Shown here: positions 17,820-27,493 of the stretch, piece after piece | How the letters are laid out: each line of letters begins with the position of its first letter | How positions within the stretch are numbered: position 1 is the stretch's first letter | Source: an uncultured Clostridia bacterium | GTDB taxonomy: Bacteria > Bacillota > Clostridia > TANB77 > CAG-508 | Direction: 5' to 3' | DNA: 64,000 bases | Assembly: GCA_934153805.1 (NCBI GenBank) | Contig: CAKPFO010000005.1 | Span: forward strand, 1-64,000 | The notes under the pieces: model-generated | Databases searched by the model: none | What the model was told of the DNA's origin: nothing | The model's input: the letters and a program-made list of their open reading frames with translations, nothing else | Position numbers and translations under genes: made by a program

Positions 17820-19655
17820 TTAATCTCCTTTATAATAGCTTCCTTTTGTGTATACAATACTCACTGAATTAAAGTTCATATTAGAAGCTTCATCATTTTC
17901 TATGTACAAAGAAAAGAAAGAAAGCTTTTTTGCTTTCTTTCTTGATATTGTTGTCTTTGGATATATAGAATTAATATATTCTTTGGCTAGTACTTGCTTA
18001 TTTCCACCTTTTAATCTATAGCCTACTATCAATTTTGAATTTGTTGGATTGCTAGTTATTGCCACCCTCTTTATGTTCTTTTTATATACAGGGCTATTTA
18101 AATCTAACACTACAGAGTTCCATTCCGCTTTTACTATCGTTGTATTGTCCATAAAACGATTTACATCATCATCTTCTCTAAATGTGCAAATATTCCCATA
18201 CTTATCGCCAAAATATAATCTATTATTCCATACAAACCATATTTTTACTGGCAAATTAGTCCAAAAAAACCATTCATATTGATAATTGCTATATTTAGAA
18301 TTGTTAGAATTACTTTTAAACCTGCTATCTGCTACATAAACATGGTCATTTATTGCTAAATAGTATTTACCGTCATTGCATATTCCTACTGCATCTTTTA
18401 AATTAGTTTCTTGTTTTAATTTATTATCAATATAATAGCTTCTATGATATACATATCTTTCGTCTGTTAATGTTGCTGTATTTAATGCAAATACTCCATT
18501 ATTTGTTAAAATTAAAGGTTCATTTATTAACATATCATGTGCATATTGTGAAATATTTCCTTCTCCTTTTGAGCTTCCTTCTATTGGAAATGCTTCTTTT
18601 CCATTAAAAGTTGCATAACCTATATAAAAAATAGTACTATCTGTATCAGAGACATCTTTTAGAACTGCTAGTTTTCCATCATTTAATCTTATCATTCCTG
18701 TTATTGGTATAGTTTCTAATCCAGCCTTTATTACATTCTCTACTGGTATATAAGTTATATCATCTATATACGAAAAATTTACGATATTAGGATAATCTAC
18801 ATTACCTGTTAAAAATGCTCTATTGTTATTTCCTGCATATCCATAAGCATACATCATTGTACATTTATTTATTTGTGATTTATTTTCATCATTATTCTTT
18901 TTAAATTTAATTCTTACATTATCTCTTCCATCTACTGGTGATTTACCTATTGCAATCAAAAACTTAACTTGTCCTTTTTCTAAATCAACCGTGTAATCGT
19001 CATTCTTTGTTTTTGTTACCCATTCTGCATTTTCATTTAAAGTCTCTACTAATTCTACTTCATTTATATTATTTTCGTCTAATTGATATATTTTATCTGT
19101 TTCCGTACTTGTAAACAAATTGTATCTACTTGCTTGTAATAAGTTTACACTTTCATACGGCTGGCTTGCTAATCCTGATGGGCTTCTTGCTATCTGTGTT
19201 GTAGGAATATATCCTATAGTATCTAGATAATGAACTCTATTTTCATTTTCTAATAAATCATATACTATTGCTCTCTTTCCATCTAATATTAACAATTTCG
19301 AATTGATAACTAATCCTTTTGATTTATTATCTGCAAGCCCTGTAAGAACTTCTTCATAACTACTAAAATCTGTTTTCATTTCATATAGCTTAGTTCCACA
19401 ATGTACAATAAAACACTCTCCATTTATAGTATCTACGTTCCATATGCCATTAATATTTGCCTTTTGTCCTAAATAAGCTAATACTTTATATCCATTTCTT
19501 TTTTCTATAGTTCCATTATTGTTTATAAAATTATAACCTTTCGGACTTCTTCTTCTATCTATGTCTGTTATAGATGAAGAAAAATCTACTCCTAAAAATC
19601 CACTCAAAATTATTTCATAAGTTGTTGGAGATGAAGGAACATTAAAACTTGCCAT
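17820..19655 (-). CDS. Tail nozzle protein (P22 gp10 / T7 gp12-like)
   Basis: A 611-aa beta-rich protein with repeated short strands of the propeller-like kind and the N-terminal FLGVDFSSSITDIDRRRSPKG region typical of nozzle proteins of short-tailed phages. Position after the adaptor gene fits. It extends the portal-adaptor tube; the presence of nozzle without tape measure supports a podovirus morphology. Confidence 0.65.
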   Translation of the reverse strand: MASFNVPSSPTTYEIILSGFLGVDFSSSITDIDRRRSPKGYNFINNNGTIEKRNGYKVLAYLGQKANINGIWNVDTINGECFIVHCGTKLYEMKTDFSSYEEVLTGLADNKSKGLVINSKLLILDGKRAIVYDLLENENRVHYLDTIGYIPTTQIARSPSGLASQPYESVNLLQASRYNLFTSTETDKIYQLDENNINEVELVETLNENAEWVTKTKNDDYTVDLEKGQVKFLIAIGKSPVDGRDNVRIKFKKNNDENKSQINKCTMMYAYGYAGNNNRAFLTGNVDYPNIVNFSYIDDITYIPVENVIKAGLETIPITGMIRLNDGKLAVLKDVSDTDSTIFYIGYATFNGKEAFPIEGSSKGEGNISQYAHDMLINEPLILTNNGVFALNTATLTDERYVYHRSYYIDNKLKQETNLKDAVGICNDGKYYLAINDHVYVADSRFKSNSNNSKYSNYQYEWFFWTNLPVKIWFVWNNRLYFGDKYGNICTFREDDDVNRFMDNTTIVKAEWNSVVLDLNSPVYKKNIKRVAITSNPTNSKLIVGYRLKGGNKQVLAKEYINSIYPKTTISRKKAKKLSFFSLYIENDEASNMNFNSVSIVYTKGSYYKGD

Positions 19656-19657
19656 AA

Positions 19658-20089
19658 TTAAAATACCTCTTCTATACTTTCTTGATTTTCTATATTAAAA
19701 TATAGGTCTTGCAATCCTATTTCAAATTCATTTCTGTATGCTGTAGCTTGTGATATATCATCGTCTTTATATAATTGACTTGCTATATAAAGTGGAATTA
19801 ATACACATGCATCTGCTGGTAATGTCAATTCATATGTATCTTCTGTAGAATTGTCTATTTTATCAATTGTAGTTTTTTCGTATTGTCTTTTTTCTTCATT
19901 ATATTTAAACATGTTCATTACATAAGGTTTTATTCTTTGTATTGCTTCATTTGCTACTGCTGGCATTGCATTTAAATACCATTTACAATCATCATCTTTT
20001 CTTAATTCTTCTAAATCATCTACAGTTGTAGGTTCATCTTTTGCAAACATCTTTTGTAGTGATATTATTTGTATTTCTCCCCAAGTCAT
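19658..20089 (-). CDS. Head-to-tail adaptor (P22 gp4-like)
   Basis: A 143-aa helical protein starting MTWGEIQIISLQKMF, with the LPADACVLIPLYIASQLYKDDD signature of adaptor proteins. It binds under the portal ring. It lies between capsid and nozzle genes. Confidence 0.65.
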   Translation of the reverse strand: MTWGEIQIISLQKMFAKDEPTTVDDLEELRKDDDCKWYLNAMPAVANEAIQRIKPYVMNMFKYNEEKRQYEKTTIDKIDNSTEDTYELTLPADACVLIPLYIASQLYKDDDISQATAYRNEFEIGLQDLYFNIENQESIEEVF

Positions 20090-20161
20090 TTAAAATCTCC
20101 TTTCACTTTTGCTAGATTCGAACTAACTTATTCCTTTAAAGTGATATATTGAGCTAGTTTT

Positions 20162-20386
20162 TTATACTAGCCCTGCATTTTTTAGCTGTTCGTAAACAGG
20201 AATTGAAACTTCTGTTTCTTCTCCTCTTATTACTTTTGCATATTTATCATTAATTCCAACAATTACTTCTTTATCTTTTGGATTTAATGAATCAATTGGT
20301 ATTCTTACTTTTACTTTCTTTTCTTCTATTTTTTTAGTTTCAGCTTTTGCTTCCACTTTCTTTTCTTCTACTTTATTAGTTGCCAT
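20162..20386 (-). CDS. Small Lys/Glu-rich capsid-associated protein
   Basis: A 74-aa protein: Lys/Glu/Val-rich first half and a compact C-terminal half. Follows the capsid gene, from which it is separated by a terminator hairpin. Could be a head-completion or decoration protein; not recognised. Confidence 0.5.
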   Translation of the reverse strand: MATNKVEEKKVEAKAETKKIEEKKVKVRIPIDSLNPKDKEVIVGINDKYAKVIRGEETEVSIPVYEQLKNAGLV

Positions 20387-20411
20387 TTAAAACAACTCCT
20401 TTCTAAAAATA

Positions 20412-20432
20412 TATTAAAAGAGGGGCAATTAA
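20412..20432 (-). terminator. Terminator after capsid gene
   Basis: AAGGGGC and GCCCCT arms with a six-base loop and T-rich tail on the minus strand, ten bases after the capsid stop. It may lower expression of downstream tail genes. Confidence 0.6.
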
Positions 20433-20442
20433 GCCCCTTAAA

Positions 20443-21408
20443 CTAGGCTTTTACACCTGTTTCAACTCTTACTAATGCCATTGGTTGAGTAATAACTGCT
20501 GTGAAACAGTTTTTCCAGCCTGCACTAGCTCTTTGATTTAATGGGTCATCTGTACCAGCACTTCCGTTTGGTTTTACAATGATTTCTGGTTTACCAGCTC
20601 CACCTTCTAGGTCAATACAATCATAAGAGTCTTTTCCATAAGCATAAGCTATATGTACATCTATTTTTGTTCCTGCTGTTTCAGAACTATCAACAGTTGC
20701 AAGATTAGTTGTTTCAAAGAATTTCATTCCATGCATTTTTCCTAATTCGCCTTTTACCATTTGTTCTGGTTTAGCATATTTTGAAACATCAACCCATGCA
20801 CTATCGCTCATTAAATCATAAGCTATATCTGGGTCTATTTGCATATGATAAAAACCGTCTGCAAATCTTTTAGCATTTGCATTTTTTAGTTTTCTTACAA
20901 TTTTCTTAATGTCATCTGCAGTTAAGTTTTTTACTGTAGCAGATTCTAGCCCAGCTCTTGTTGTTGCTCCACCAGCAAAATATACGTTAGTTCCTTTAGA
21001 TAATGCAGTTTGGATTCTATTATCTACAACAACTCCTGCTTCTTCTCCTAATAGTTCAGAAGCTTCTGTTAATACTGGGTCTATTCCAGTCATTTGTATT
21101 AAATCAGAAATTACTATGTAATCTCCTTCTTGTGCAACTGTTGCTGTTACAGTTGTAATACTTAAATCATTTCCATCAGGTGTTTTACCTTCTGTTAATG
21201 ATGCAGATGGTGCAGTTAATGAATTAAATTTTCTAAAATTCATTGTTCTTCCTGCATTTTTAGGTAATTTTTTCTTTCTTGCATCTTTATAGAAATTTAA
21301 TTGTGGTAATAATCTTTCTAATAGAGTTCTTTCATAAAAAGTTTTATCCTCTGCTGATAATTGGTTTTGTCCTGAGACATTTGTTATAACTTGTGTTTTT
21401 GTAGCCAT
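20443..21408 (-). CDS. Major capsid protein, N4 gp56-like
   Basis: A 321-aa HK97-fold capsid protein. Family features are the N-terminal YERTLLERLLPQLNFYKDAR, the GRTMNFRKF strand and VAQEGDYIVISDLIQMTGID. Its gene follows the scaffold gene. Forms the icosahedral head shell. Confidence 0.85.
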   Translation of the reverse strand: MATKTQVITNVSGQNQLSAEDKTFYERTLLERLLPQLNFYKDARKKKLPKNAGRTMNFRKFNSLTAPSASLTEGKTPDGNDLSITTVTATVAQEGDYIVISDLIQMTGIDPVLTEASELLGEEAGVVVDNRIQTALSKGTNVYFAGGATTRAGLESATVKNLTADDIKKIVRKLKNANAKRFADGFYHMQIDPDIAYDLMSDSAWVDVSKYAKPEQMVKGELGKMHGMKFFETTNLATVDSSETAGTKIDVHIAYAYGKDSYDCIDLEGGAGKPEIIVKPNGSAGTDDPLNQRASAGWKNCFTAVITQPMALVRVETGVKA

Positions 21409-21441
21409 TTTACATTCCTCCTTTATTTTTTTATAGCGATA

Positions 21442-21468
21442 AAAAAATAGCTACTTCTTTAAGTAACT
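21442..21468 (-). terminator. Hairpin after scaffold gene
   Basis: AAATAGTTACTT with AAGTAGCTATTT (two mismatches) and T-rich tail on the minus strand; overlaps the scaffold stop and precedes the capsid gene. Confidence 0.5.
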
Positions 21469-22282
21469 ATTTAAGTTCGCCATCTTTGGCTTTCTTTACA
21501 TATTTTTCAAATTGTTCACTTGACATACTATTCCAGTCTATTTCTTGAGGTTCTGTTTCCTCGATAGCTCCTGGTGTAGTCGTGTTATTTGCTACAATTT
21601 GTTTAGCAGTTTCGACTGATTTCTTCTCATACTTGCTTATCAATTTTTGATAATCTTCGTAAATTTGTGCAAGTGGAACCTTTCCTATTTTCCCATTTGC
21701 AAACAAATTAAAATCTTCGTCTTTGCTAAGTTCTTGTAACTTTTCTGCAGAATATCTATCTACAAAATCTCTAGTATCATCTTGATACCATTTGTCTTGT
21801 TTTGATTTTTCTTCTGCCTTTACTTTCTCTTCGGCTTCTTTTCTAGCCCTATCTTTTTGTAATTCTCTGTAATCATTTACAGGGTCTTTACCTTGTCTAT
21901 CTAACTCAAACATGTCAAGGTATTCTTGTACATCATAATCATCTTCAATACTCTTTCCTGTATAAGGATTTTGTTTTCCAATGTAACTTTGTACTTTTCC
22001 TTGTTCTAGTCCTTGCTTATACGCTTCTTCTCTAACTTTCTCAATTTGCTTTTGAGCTTCTTCTTGAGCTTTTCTTCGAATATTTGCATATTTTGCATTT
22101 TCTTCGTTAGATTGTTTTTCTGTCTGTTGTTCCTCTTGTTTTTCTTCCACTTCTTCTACCTTTTCATCTTGTTCCTGTTCTTCATGTTCTGTAGTTTCTG
22201 TTTCAGTAACAGTACTTTCAACTGTTTCTTCTTGTTCAGCGACTTCAAGATTGTTTGCGCTTTCGTTTACTTCTTCTTCCAT
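21467..22282 (-). CDS. Capsid scaffolding protein
   Basis: A 271-aa very acidic protein: Glu/Gln-rich N-terminal third, long coiled coil, and short C-terminal helix. It contains KQNPYTGKSI...EYLDMF, a motif seen in scaffold proteins of related phages. Located between portal and capsid. Start placed at the ATG with AAAGGA upstream. Confidence 0.8.
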   Translation of the reverse strand: MEEEVNESANNLEVAEQEETVESTVTETETTEHEEQEQDEKVEEVEEKQEEQQTEKQSNEENAKYANIRRKAQEEAQKQIEKVREEAYKQGLEQGKVQSYIGKQNPYTGKSIEDDYDVQEYLDMFELDRQGKDPVNDYRELQKDRARKEAEEKVKAEEKSKQDKWYQDDTRDFVDRYSAEKLQELSKDEDFNLFANGKIGKVPLAQIYEDYQKLISKYEKKSVETAKQIVANNTTTPGAIEETEPQEIDWNSMSSEQFEKYVKKAKDGELK

Positions 22283-22365
22283 AAGTTTTCCTTTCTGTTT
22301 TGAGATTTTTGCGCTATTCACTGCGAATTTTTATATAAAAAAATAACTCTATAAAGAGCTACTGT

Positions 22366-24132
22366 TTATATCGTTGTTTGTTTACCTATATTTTGTGCTG
22401 TAGGAGCTGGTGTTTCAGCTTGTCCAATTATTTGCATTACATATTGCAATATTTGTGGATTTTGAGCTATCTTTTCGCTTATTTGGGGTGGTAATAGTTT
22501 CTTCTTCCTTATTTCTTTAAGCTTTGCTTTAAATGGCATTGCAGTTTCAGGATATAAATCTATATAGTCATCAAAAGTTATATCTCCTCTTTGTAATGCT
22601 TGTTCTAATAAGTTAATACTTAAGCTTTCTGAATAAGCGCTTCCAGATCCTACATCTATTGTTGTTTCAAAGTCCATGTCTTGATACATTCTTCCATTAA
22701 AATTATTTAATTCTTGACCATTTTCATTTTCTACGATGTACTCTGTATCAAATGTATAATATGCTTTAAAAAATTGCTCCCACACTTTTGCAATTTTTTC
22801 ATGGACTCTCCAAAATCTTTTTTGTATATCTTCTATAGGAACCTTTGCTTGTGTTTGCAATGCAACTATTGCACTACCACTCATATTTTTTCCTAATACT
22901 TCTCCATTGGCTACTTCTGTAGCCCCTGTTACTGTTCTAGTAACTTCTAGCAATTTATCTGCCATCGTAAGTGGTGTTGTACTAAAGGCTGGAGGATTTA
23001 AATATCTAATTCCATCGAAGTTAGGACTATAATCTGTTATTATTTCTCCAGGTGTATTTGTTATTGTTTTTCCTTGTAAAGCTCTTGGTCTCATCAATAC
23101 TTTAGGGAATCCCATGTTTTGGCTGGCCATTTGCATCATTGCATAATCAAAATTAATTGCTTTTTGAGTAGGAATTAATTGTTCTACTTCTCCTATTCCA
23201 AATATACTCTTTTCTCTTTCTTCATGAGAACCAACAACTATAGGATATAATGTCATTTTATACTTTGTATGTTCTGCCTTATCTATATCTACTGCTTCTA
23301 TATCTTCATTAGTCTTATTAGTATCTTCATTTATTTCAAGTTTTACTTTTTCTGCATCAGGAGTAAGAGGAGTTTCTTCTTGTACTATCATATCTTTTGT
23401 ACTCTTTATATAATATACTTCTCCATTTTTTCTAAAGTATCTTGTTAATACTGTTGCATATTCTTCTCCGTCTTGCTCTTCTTCCTCATAATTTTTTTGT
23501 CCTTCTTCATCTGATGTAATTAATTCTATTTCTGTTTTTGATATTCCATTTTTCTCTGCAATTTTCTTTAATGTTTGTACATTTTCTCTGCTTTGTATTA
23601 TTATCCATTTTTGTTTTTGTTCATCCTTTTGTTTAGGATTAGCAAAAACTATGTTTAAGCAATCTATAATTTGTCCATTTAAGCCACCATCGAATTTTGC
23701 CATCCCAGTTTTACTTTCTTTGTCCCAAAAATAATGAAATATGTATGTTCCTTTTTTTAAACCGTCTAGTATTGCTCTATCATCTAAATCCTCTTGTTTT
23801 ATTTCTTTTCTTATATGTGTAGCAAAATTAGTAAAAGAACTAGCTCCTTGAGTAGCAATTTGTGAAGTTTGCTCGTTATATATAAGTGGTTTATATACTG
23901 CAGATATTTTACTTGATAAAATGTTTGCTTTCTTTCCATTTACAATGAACTTAATTATATTTATAACTGGTCTTGGCATATTCTTTGTTTTTTCTGTTGC
24001 TTGTGGCCACTGTCTACCTTCAAAAAAATCTACACATGTCTCACAAGTTTCTTTTAACCCTAATTTTCTTTGATAACTTAAACCTTTTTGCCAGTCATCC
24101 CATATCTTCCTAGCTAAATCTTCTCTAGTCAT
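22366..24132 (-). CDS. Portal protein, P22-type
   Basis: A 588-aa protein with the FFEGRQWPQ and PRPVINIIKFIVNGKKANIL motifs of the P22-like portal family and a long central stem region; the C-terminus is short. It forms the dodecameric DNA gate. It follows the large terminase with one small gene between. Confidence 0.85.
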   Translation of the reverse strand: MTREDLARKIWDDWQKGLSYQRKLGLKETCETCVDFFEGRQWPQATEKTKNMPRPVINIIKFIVNGKKANILSSKISAVYKPLIYNEQTSQIATQGASSFTNFATHIRKEIKQEDLDDRAILDGLKKGTYIFHYFWDKESKTGMAKFDGGLNGQIIDCLNIVFANPKQKDEQKQKWIIIQSRENVQTLKKIAEKNGISKTEIELITSDEEGQKNYEEEEQDGEEYATVLTRYFRKNGEVYYIKSTKDMIVQEETPLTPDAEKVKLEINEDTNKTNEDIEAVDIDKAEHTKYKMTLYPIVVGSHEEREKSIFGIGEVEQLIPTQKAINFDYAMMQMASQNMGFPKVLMRPRALQGKTITNTPGEIITDYSPNFDGIRYLNPPAFSTTPLTMADKLLEVTRTVTGATEVANGEVLGKNMSGSAIVALQTQAKVPIEDIQKRFWRVHEKIAKVWEQFFKAYYTFDTEYIVENENGQELNNFNGRMYQDMDFETTIDVGSGSAYSESLSINLLEQALQRGDITFDDYIDLYPETAMPFKAKLKEIRKKKLLPPQISEKIAQNPQILQYVMQIIGQAETPAPTAQNIGKQTTI

Positions 24133-24136
24133 TTAT

Positions 24137-24376
24137 TTAATCTCCTTTCACTACTTCTTGTCCTGATATATACTCTTGGTATATGTCTTCTTGATTCTTC
24201 AATTTTCTTTCTTGTTTTGGTCCATTTAACCACTCATCAAATATCTCAAGTTCTTTCTTCTCGTCTTCTTGACTTTCTTTTTCATTTCTTTTGTTTTGAA
24301 CTATTTCTAATATATTAGGAACTACAAAAGGTGCTGTTCCTAATATATAACCTACTATTACTGCTAATAAAATCAT
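24137..24376 (-). CDS. Small membrane-anchored phage protein
   Basis: A 79-aa protein with one N-terminal hydrophobic helix (1-22) followed by a charged tail. It sits between terminase and portal genes. Function unknown. Confidence 0.5.
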   Translation of the reverse strand: MILLAVIVGYILGTAPFVVPNILEIVQNKRNEKESQEDEKKELEIFDEWLNGPKQERKLKNQEDIYQEYISGQEVVKGD

Positions 24377-24385
24377 CTTAACCTC

Positions 24386-25732
24386 CTACCACCATATGTC
24401 TTCATCCATATCTTCCGTTTGAAGCTCAAATGGTAATTCTTGTTTTTTAGCCATAAAAATAGGTTCTTGTGTCCAATAAACACAAAAACCTCTAATTGCA
24501 TCCACAGAATGAGTTAATTCGTGTGGTTCATTTGCTACATCTCCTATTTTCTTTTCATCGTGTTGTATTTGTGGTAAACATCTAATTAAATTTTTACATG
24601 TACTAAATATCTTTAATCTTGATGTATCACAACCTTGCTCGTCCTTATATACTTTTAGCCACTCTTTCATTTGTAGCCAACCTTGTATTCTATCATTATT
24701 TGTTTTATATAAGTCTATGCCACCTTCCGCAAATATATCTGCTGTACTCTTACCTGTTTCTTTGTGTCTGTTCCATAAATCTGGTGGTGCTAAATATATA
24801 TATATACTTTCATTTGTCATTTCTTTTATCTTATCTCTTGCTTGAGATACTAATAAGTTACTTTGATAAACTTCTCTAAATATATAAGCATTATTGTTAT
24901 AATCTACAGCTATCCAATAACCTGCCAACATATCTAATCCATAATCCATTACAAAATATATATACCAGTCCTTTGGTATTTCAAAAGGTTCTATTACATG
25001 TACATCTCTCTTAAATTCTGTAAAGAATTGCCCTTCAAATATATCCCAATCTCCATAAAGCATTGCTTTTTTTCTGTCTTCTGGCAAACTTTCTAATGCT
25101 TTTACATAGTCTGGGTCGTTTTTCATTATGTATTCATTCTCATACACTAATGCTGGTATAAACTCATAATCTTCTGGATTTTCATTTTCTGTATAATCTT
25201 TATCAATAAATAATCTTTTTACCCATACATGTCCAACTCCTCCAGGATTGCAAGTCAAATACATCCTAGGTTTTATTTCTTTCTTACATTGCCCTGACAA
25301 TCTGTTACTTTCCTTTAAACAGTTAAATTGGAACTCCGTAAAGTGTGTAGCTTCTTCAATAAATATTGCTTCATATGCTTGTCCTTGATATTGCAATACA
25401 TCTGCCTCACTATCACAATATCCTAGCTTAATTCTACTACTATTTGGAAATACAAATACTTTTTCTTGTGTATTCCATGTCGCCAATTTGTCTTTTTGCT
25501 TACTTTTTAATTCTTTCTGTAATGGTATAACATGGTTTTCTAATAGCTCTCCATAAGTTCTTCTTAAAAGCAATATTTGTATGCCTGGATAATATAATGC
25601 TAACAATATTGCTTTTATTCTTGCTACATATGATTTTCCTCCACCTCTTGCTCCACCATAGCATGTATATTTTGCTTTACTCTTGCAAAATTCCTCTTGC
25701 TTTGGATATAAATTTGGCACTTTATATTCCAT
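24386..25732 (-). CDS. terL: Terminase large subunit
   Basis: A 448-aa packaging ATPase/nuclease. Walker A is GGARGGGKS (about residues 26-34), Walker B AIFIEEAT (about 124-131), and the C-terminal nuclease half begins with the Asp of FVMDYG. It overlaps the small-subunit stop by one base. It pumps DNA into the head and cuts it. Confidence 0.92.
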   Translation of the reverse strand: MEYKVPNLYPKQEEFCKSKAKYTCYGGARGGGKSYVARIKAILLALYYPGIQILLLRRTYGELLENHVIPLQKELKSKQKDKLATWNTQEKVFVFPNSSRIKLGYCDSEADVLQYQGQAYEAIFIEEATHFTEFQFNCLKESNRLSGQCKKEIKPRMYLTCNPGGVGHVWVKRLFIDKDYTENENPEDYEFIPALVYENEYIMKNDPDYVKALESLPEDRKKAMLYGDWDIFEGQFFTEFKRDVHVIEPFEIPKDWYIYFVMDYGLDMLAGYWIAVDYNNNAYIFREVYQSNLLVSQARDKIKEMTNESIYIYLAPPDLWNRHKETGKSTADIFAEGGIDLYKTNNDRIQGWLQMKEWLKVYKDEQGCDTSRLKIFSTCKNLIRCLPQIQHDEKKIGDVANEPHELTHSVDAIRGFCVYWTQEPIFMAKKQELPFELQTEDMDEDIWW

Positions 25733-26235
25733 TACTGTGATAATTCCTCTACTTTCTTATCCATTTTTATATTTATATCTGTATTTGCTGTACTTTCTCC
25801 TTTTGCTAATGCTCGTTTATCATACATTGTTCCTATTGCTACTGCTAATTCTTTTAAACTATATAATTGCATTCCTGCTATTTTAGAAACTAATGCTTTT
25901 TTCTTTGTTTCATTCATTTCTTTTTTGTCTGTCATCCATATTTCATCTATTATCTCTTCTAACTCATTTTCATGTTCTGTTGCTAAATCTATTCTTTGCT
26001 CCATTAAGTTGGTTGCTTTGTTTATTATTCTAGTTGCTGTTTCTGTAAATTCTTCTTTTTTTTGTATGCATAGTTTTGTAAATTCTTCTTTATCCTTATT
26101 CTCTTTAAATATCTTTTCTACTGTCTTAACTGGTATATTTAATTGCCTTGATGTTTCATTAAAATTGTTTGTATTAAACATACTTATCATTATCTTATAT
26201 ATTGTTTCATTATCTGTCTTTTTTCCCCTTGCCAT
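25732..26235 (-). CDS. terS: Terminase small subunit
   Basis: A 167-aa protein with an N-terminal helix-turn-helix (NFNETSRQLNIPVKTVEKIF) and central coiled coil, directly ahead of terL and overlapping it by one base. It recognises the packaging site. Confidence 0.75.
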   Translation of the reverse strand: MARGKKTDNETIYKIMISMFNTNNFNETSRQLNIPVKTVEKIFKENKDKEEFTKLCIQKKEEFTETATRIINKATNLMEQRIDLATEHENELEEIIDEIWMTDKKEMNETKKKALVSKIAGMQLYSLKELAVAIGTMYDKRALAKGESTANTDINIKMDKKVEELSQ

Positions 26236-26382
26236 CTATTCACCTTCTTTATCCTTAAAACACTCTTTCTTCTTCCTGCAATCTTTGCATTTTCTTTTCA
26301 TGCATTCTTTGTAATTGAACTTTAATTTTAACTTCTTATATGTTTCATTGTCTGTTCTCTTTAGTATATCTTCTATTCTCAT
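26236..26382 (-). CDS. Small Cys-rich protein, 48 aa
   Basis: A basic protein with a CxxxxCxxCxxxxxC cluster (YKECMKRKCKDCRKKKEC), probably zinc-binding. ATG overlaps the previous stop (ATGA), and it ends just before the terminase small-subunit gene. Function unknown. Confidence 0.55.
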   Translation of the reverse strand: MRIEDILKRTDNETYKKLKLKFNYKECMKRKCKDCRKKKECFKDKEGE

Positions 26383-26576
26383 ACCTGCTCCTTTACTTGC
26401 CAACAAAAGGGTTGTTTCTTTCTCTTATTTTTGCATATAAAGTCTTTACACTTTATTGTTGTTACTGTACTAATTTGTTCTATACATAAATCTGCTTTTT
26501 TTGTTGTTTCTATTCTGTTTTTACAGTTTTCATTAGCACAATTTATACATATTTCTCTTTTATATAATTCGCTCAT
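26379..26576 (-). CDS. Small Cys-rich protein, 65 aa
   Basis: Seven Cys residues in pairs (CINCANENC; CKDFIC), likely zinc-binding. AAAGGAG precedes the ATG. First gene of the late packaging unit, coupled to a second Cys-rich gene. Confidence 0.55.
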   Translation of the reverse strand: MSELYKREICINCANENCKNRIETTKKADLCIEQISTVTTIKCKDFICKNKRKKQPFCWQVKEQV

Positions 26577-26604
26577 GACATTCTCCTTTGTTTTTAATAC
26601 TCTC

Positions 26605-26711
26605 TAAGTAATGATATAGTTATAGAATATTGCACTCTAGAACTAATCGGCTTATTTTCGATAATTACATCTACTTTTGCCAATCTGCATTCTATGTTAT
26701 ATCACTACTTA
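26605..26711. repeat. Long imperfect inverted repeat upstream of packaging genes
   Basis: Arms of about 28 bases (26605-26633 and 26686-26711, TAAGTA(A/G)TGATATA...ATAGAAT) surround a 50-base loop. It lies in the 430-base gap between the late regulator and the packaging genes and could be a packaging or regulatory site. Confidence 0.5.
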
Positions 26712-26759
26712 CAAAGCATTATAAAAGAGCTTACCATTTCTGATAAACTCTTAATAATT

Positions 26760-26835
26760 TGGTTGCGAAGATAAGATTTGAACTTATGACCTCTTGGGTA
26801 TGAACCAAGCGAGCTGACCTCTGCTCTACTCCGCT
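26760..26835 (-). tRNA. Phage tRNA-Met (CAT), CCA encoded
   Basis: A 76-nt cloverleaf with GAGC/GCTC D stem, CTTGG-TTCATAC-CCAAG anticodon arm, ATAAG-TTCAAAT-CTTAT T arm and encoded CCA. Acceptor stem has six pairs and an A1-A72 mismatch. A CAT anticodon could also be lysidine-modified Ile; elongator Met is preferred. The stretch 26836-27003 holds a TATAAT-like box and short A-rich repeats but no gene. Confidence 0.85.
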
Positions 26836-27003
26836 ATATATTGCACTTGGGCTAACGAGCCATTACTGACTGTGCTTTAAATTCATGACACTAAAGAAAG
26901 TTATTAGGGTTTCCTTTCTTTTATTGCTATTATAATTATAATATATTAAAAATGCCATTTCTACATAAAAAATACCTAATTTTCACCTAAAAAATACGAC
27001 ATT

Positions 27004-27480
27004 TTATAAATTTATCATTTTTTGAGTTGCTCTTTCTATTATTTTCTGTATAGCTTTATCACTTCTCGTCTGTCCAAATAGTTTATAATATGTATAATTG
27101 CCTATATCTTCATAAGTATTTCCTTCTATGTAATAATCTATAAGTATTTCTTTTTCTTTTTTTCGTAACGCCTCTAATCTTATATCGACTTCTTCTATTA
27201 TTATATTCAATTCTTTTATTTCATTTTCCACTTTGTCCAGTTGAGCTTTTAAATCTAGCTCTGTGTCTAAGTTATCACTTGCTTTATTTCCTACCTTGTC
27301 CGTTATTATATTTTTACTATGTATATCACTATTGTTCTCATAGCTTGTAACAGACAAGGATACATTTTTAAGGCTTTCAATTTTACGTAGTATACTTTCC
27401 TTCTCTCTTAGTTTCAACTTTAATTTTGCCTTATTCTCTTTATAATTCTTTAATAATAAAATTAATTGTTCTTTAGTCAT
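27004..27480 (-). CDS. Late transcription regulator, ArpU/sigma-like
   Basis: A 158-aa protein with a long coiled coil (15-115) and C-terminal sigma-region-4-like helix-turn-helix (EKEILIDYYIEGNTYEDIG). Located between early genes and the packaging module, the usual place of ArpU/RinA-type activators of late transcription. Confidence 0.7.
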   Translation of the reverse strand: MTKEQLILLLKNYKENKAKLKLKLREKESILRKIESLKNVSLSVTSYENNSDIHSKNIITDKVGNKASDNLDTELDLKAQLDKVENEIKELNIIIEEVDIRLEALRKKEKEILIDYYIEGNTYEDIGNYTYYKLFGQTRSDKAIQKIIERATQKMINL

Positions 27481-27493
27481 CCTTTGTACCTCC

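Noticed and set aside
26590..26720. A second phage tRNA
   Set aside because: No consistent T arm or anticodon arm can be folded; the pairing found is one long inverted repeat.
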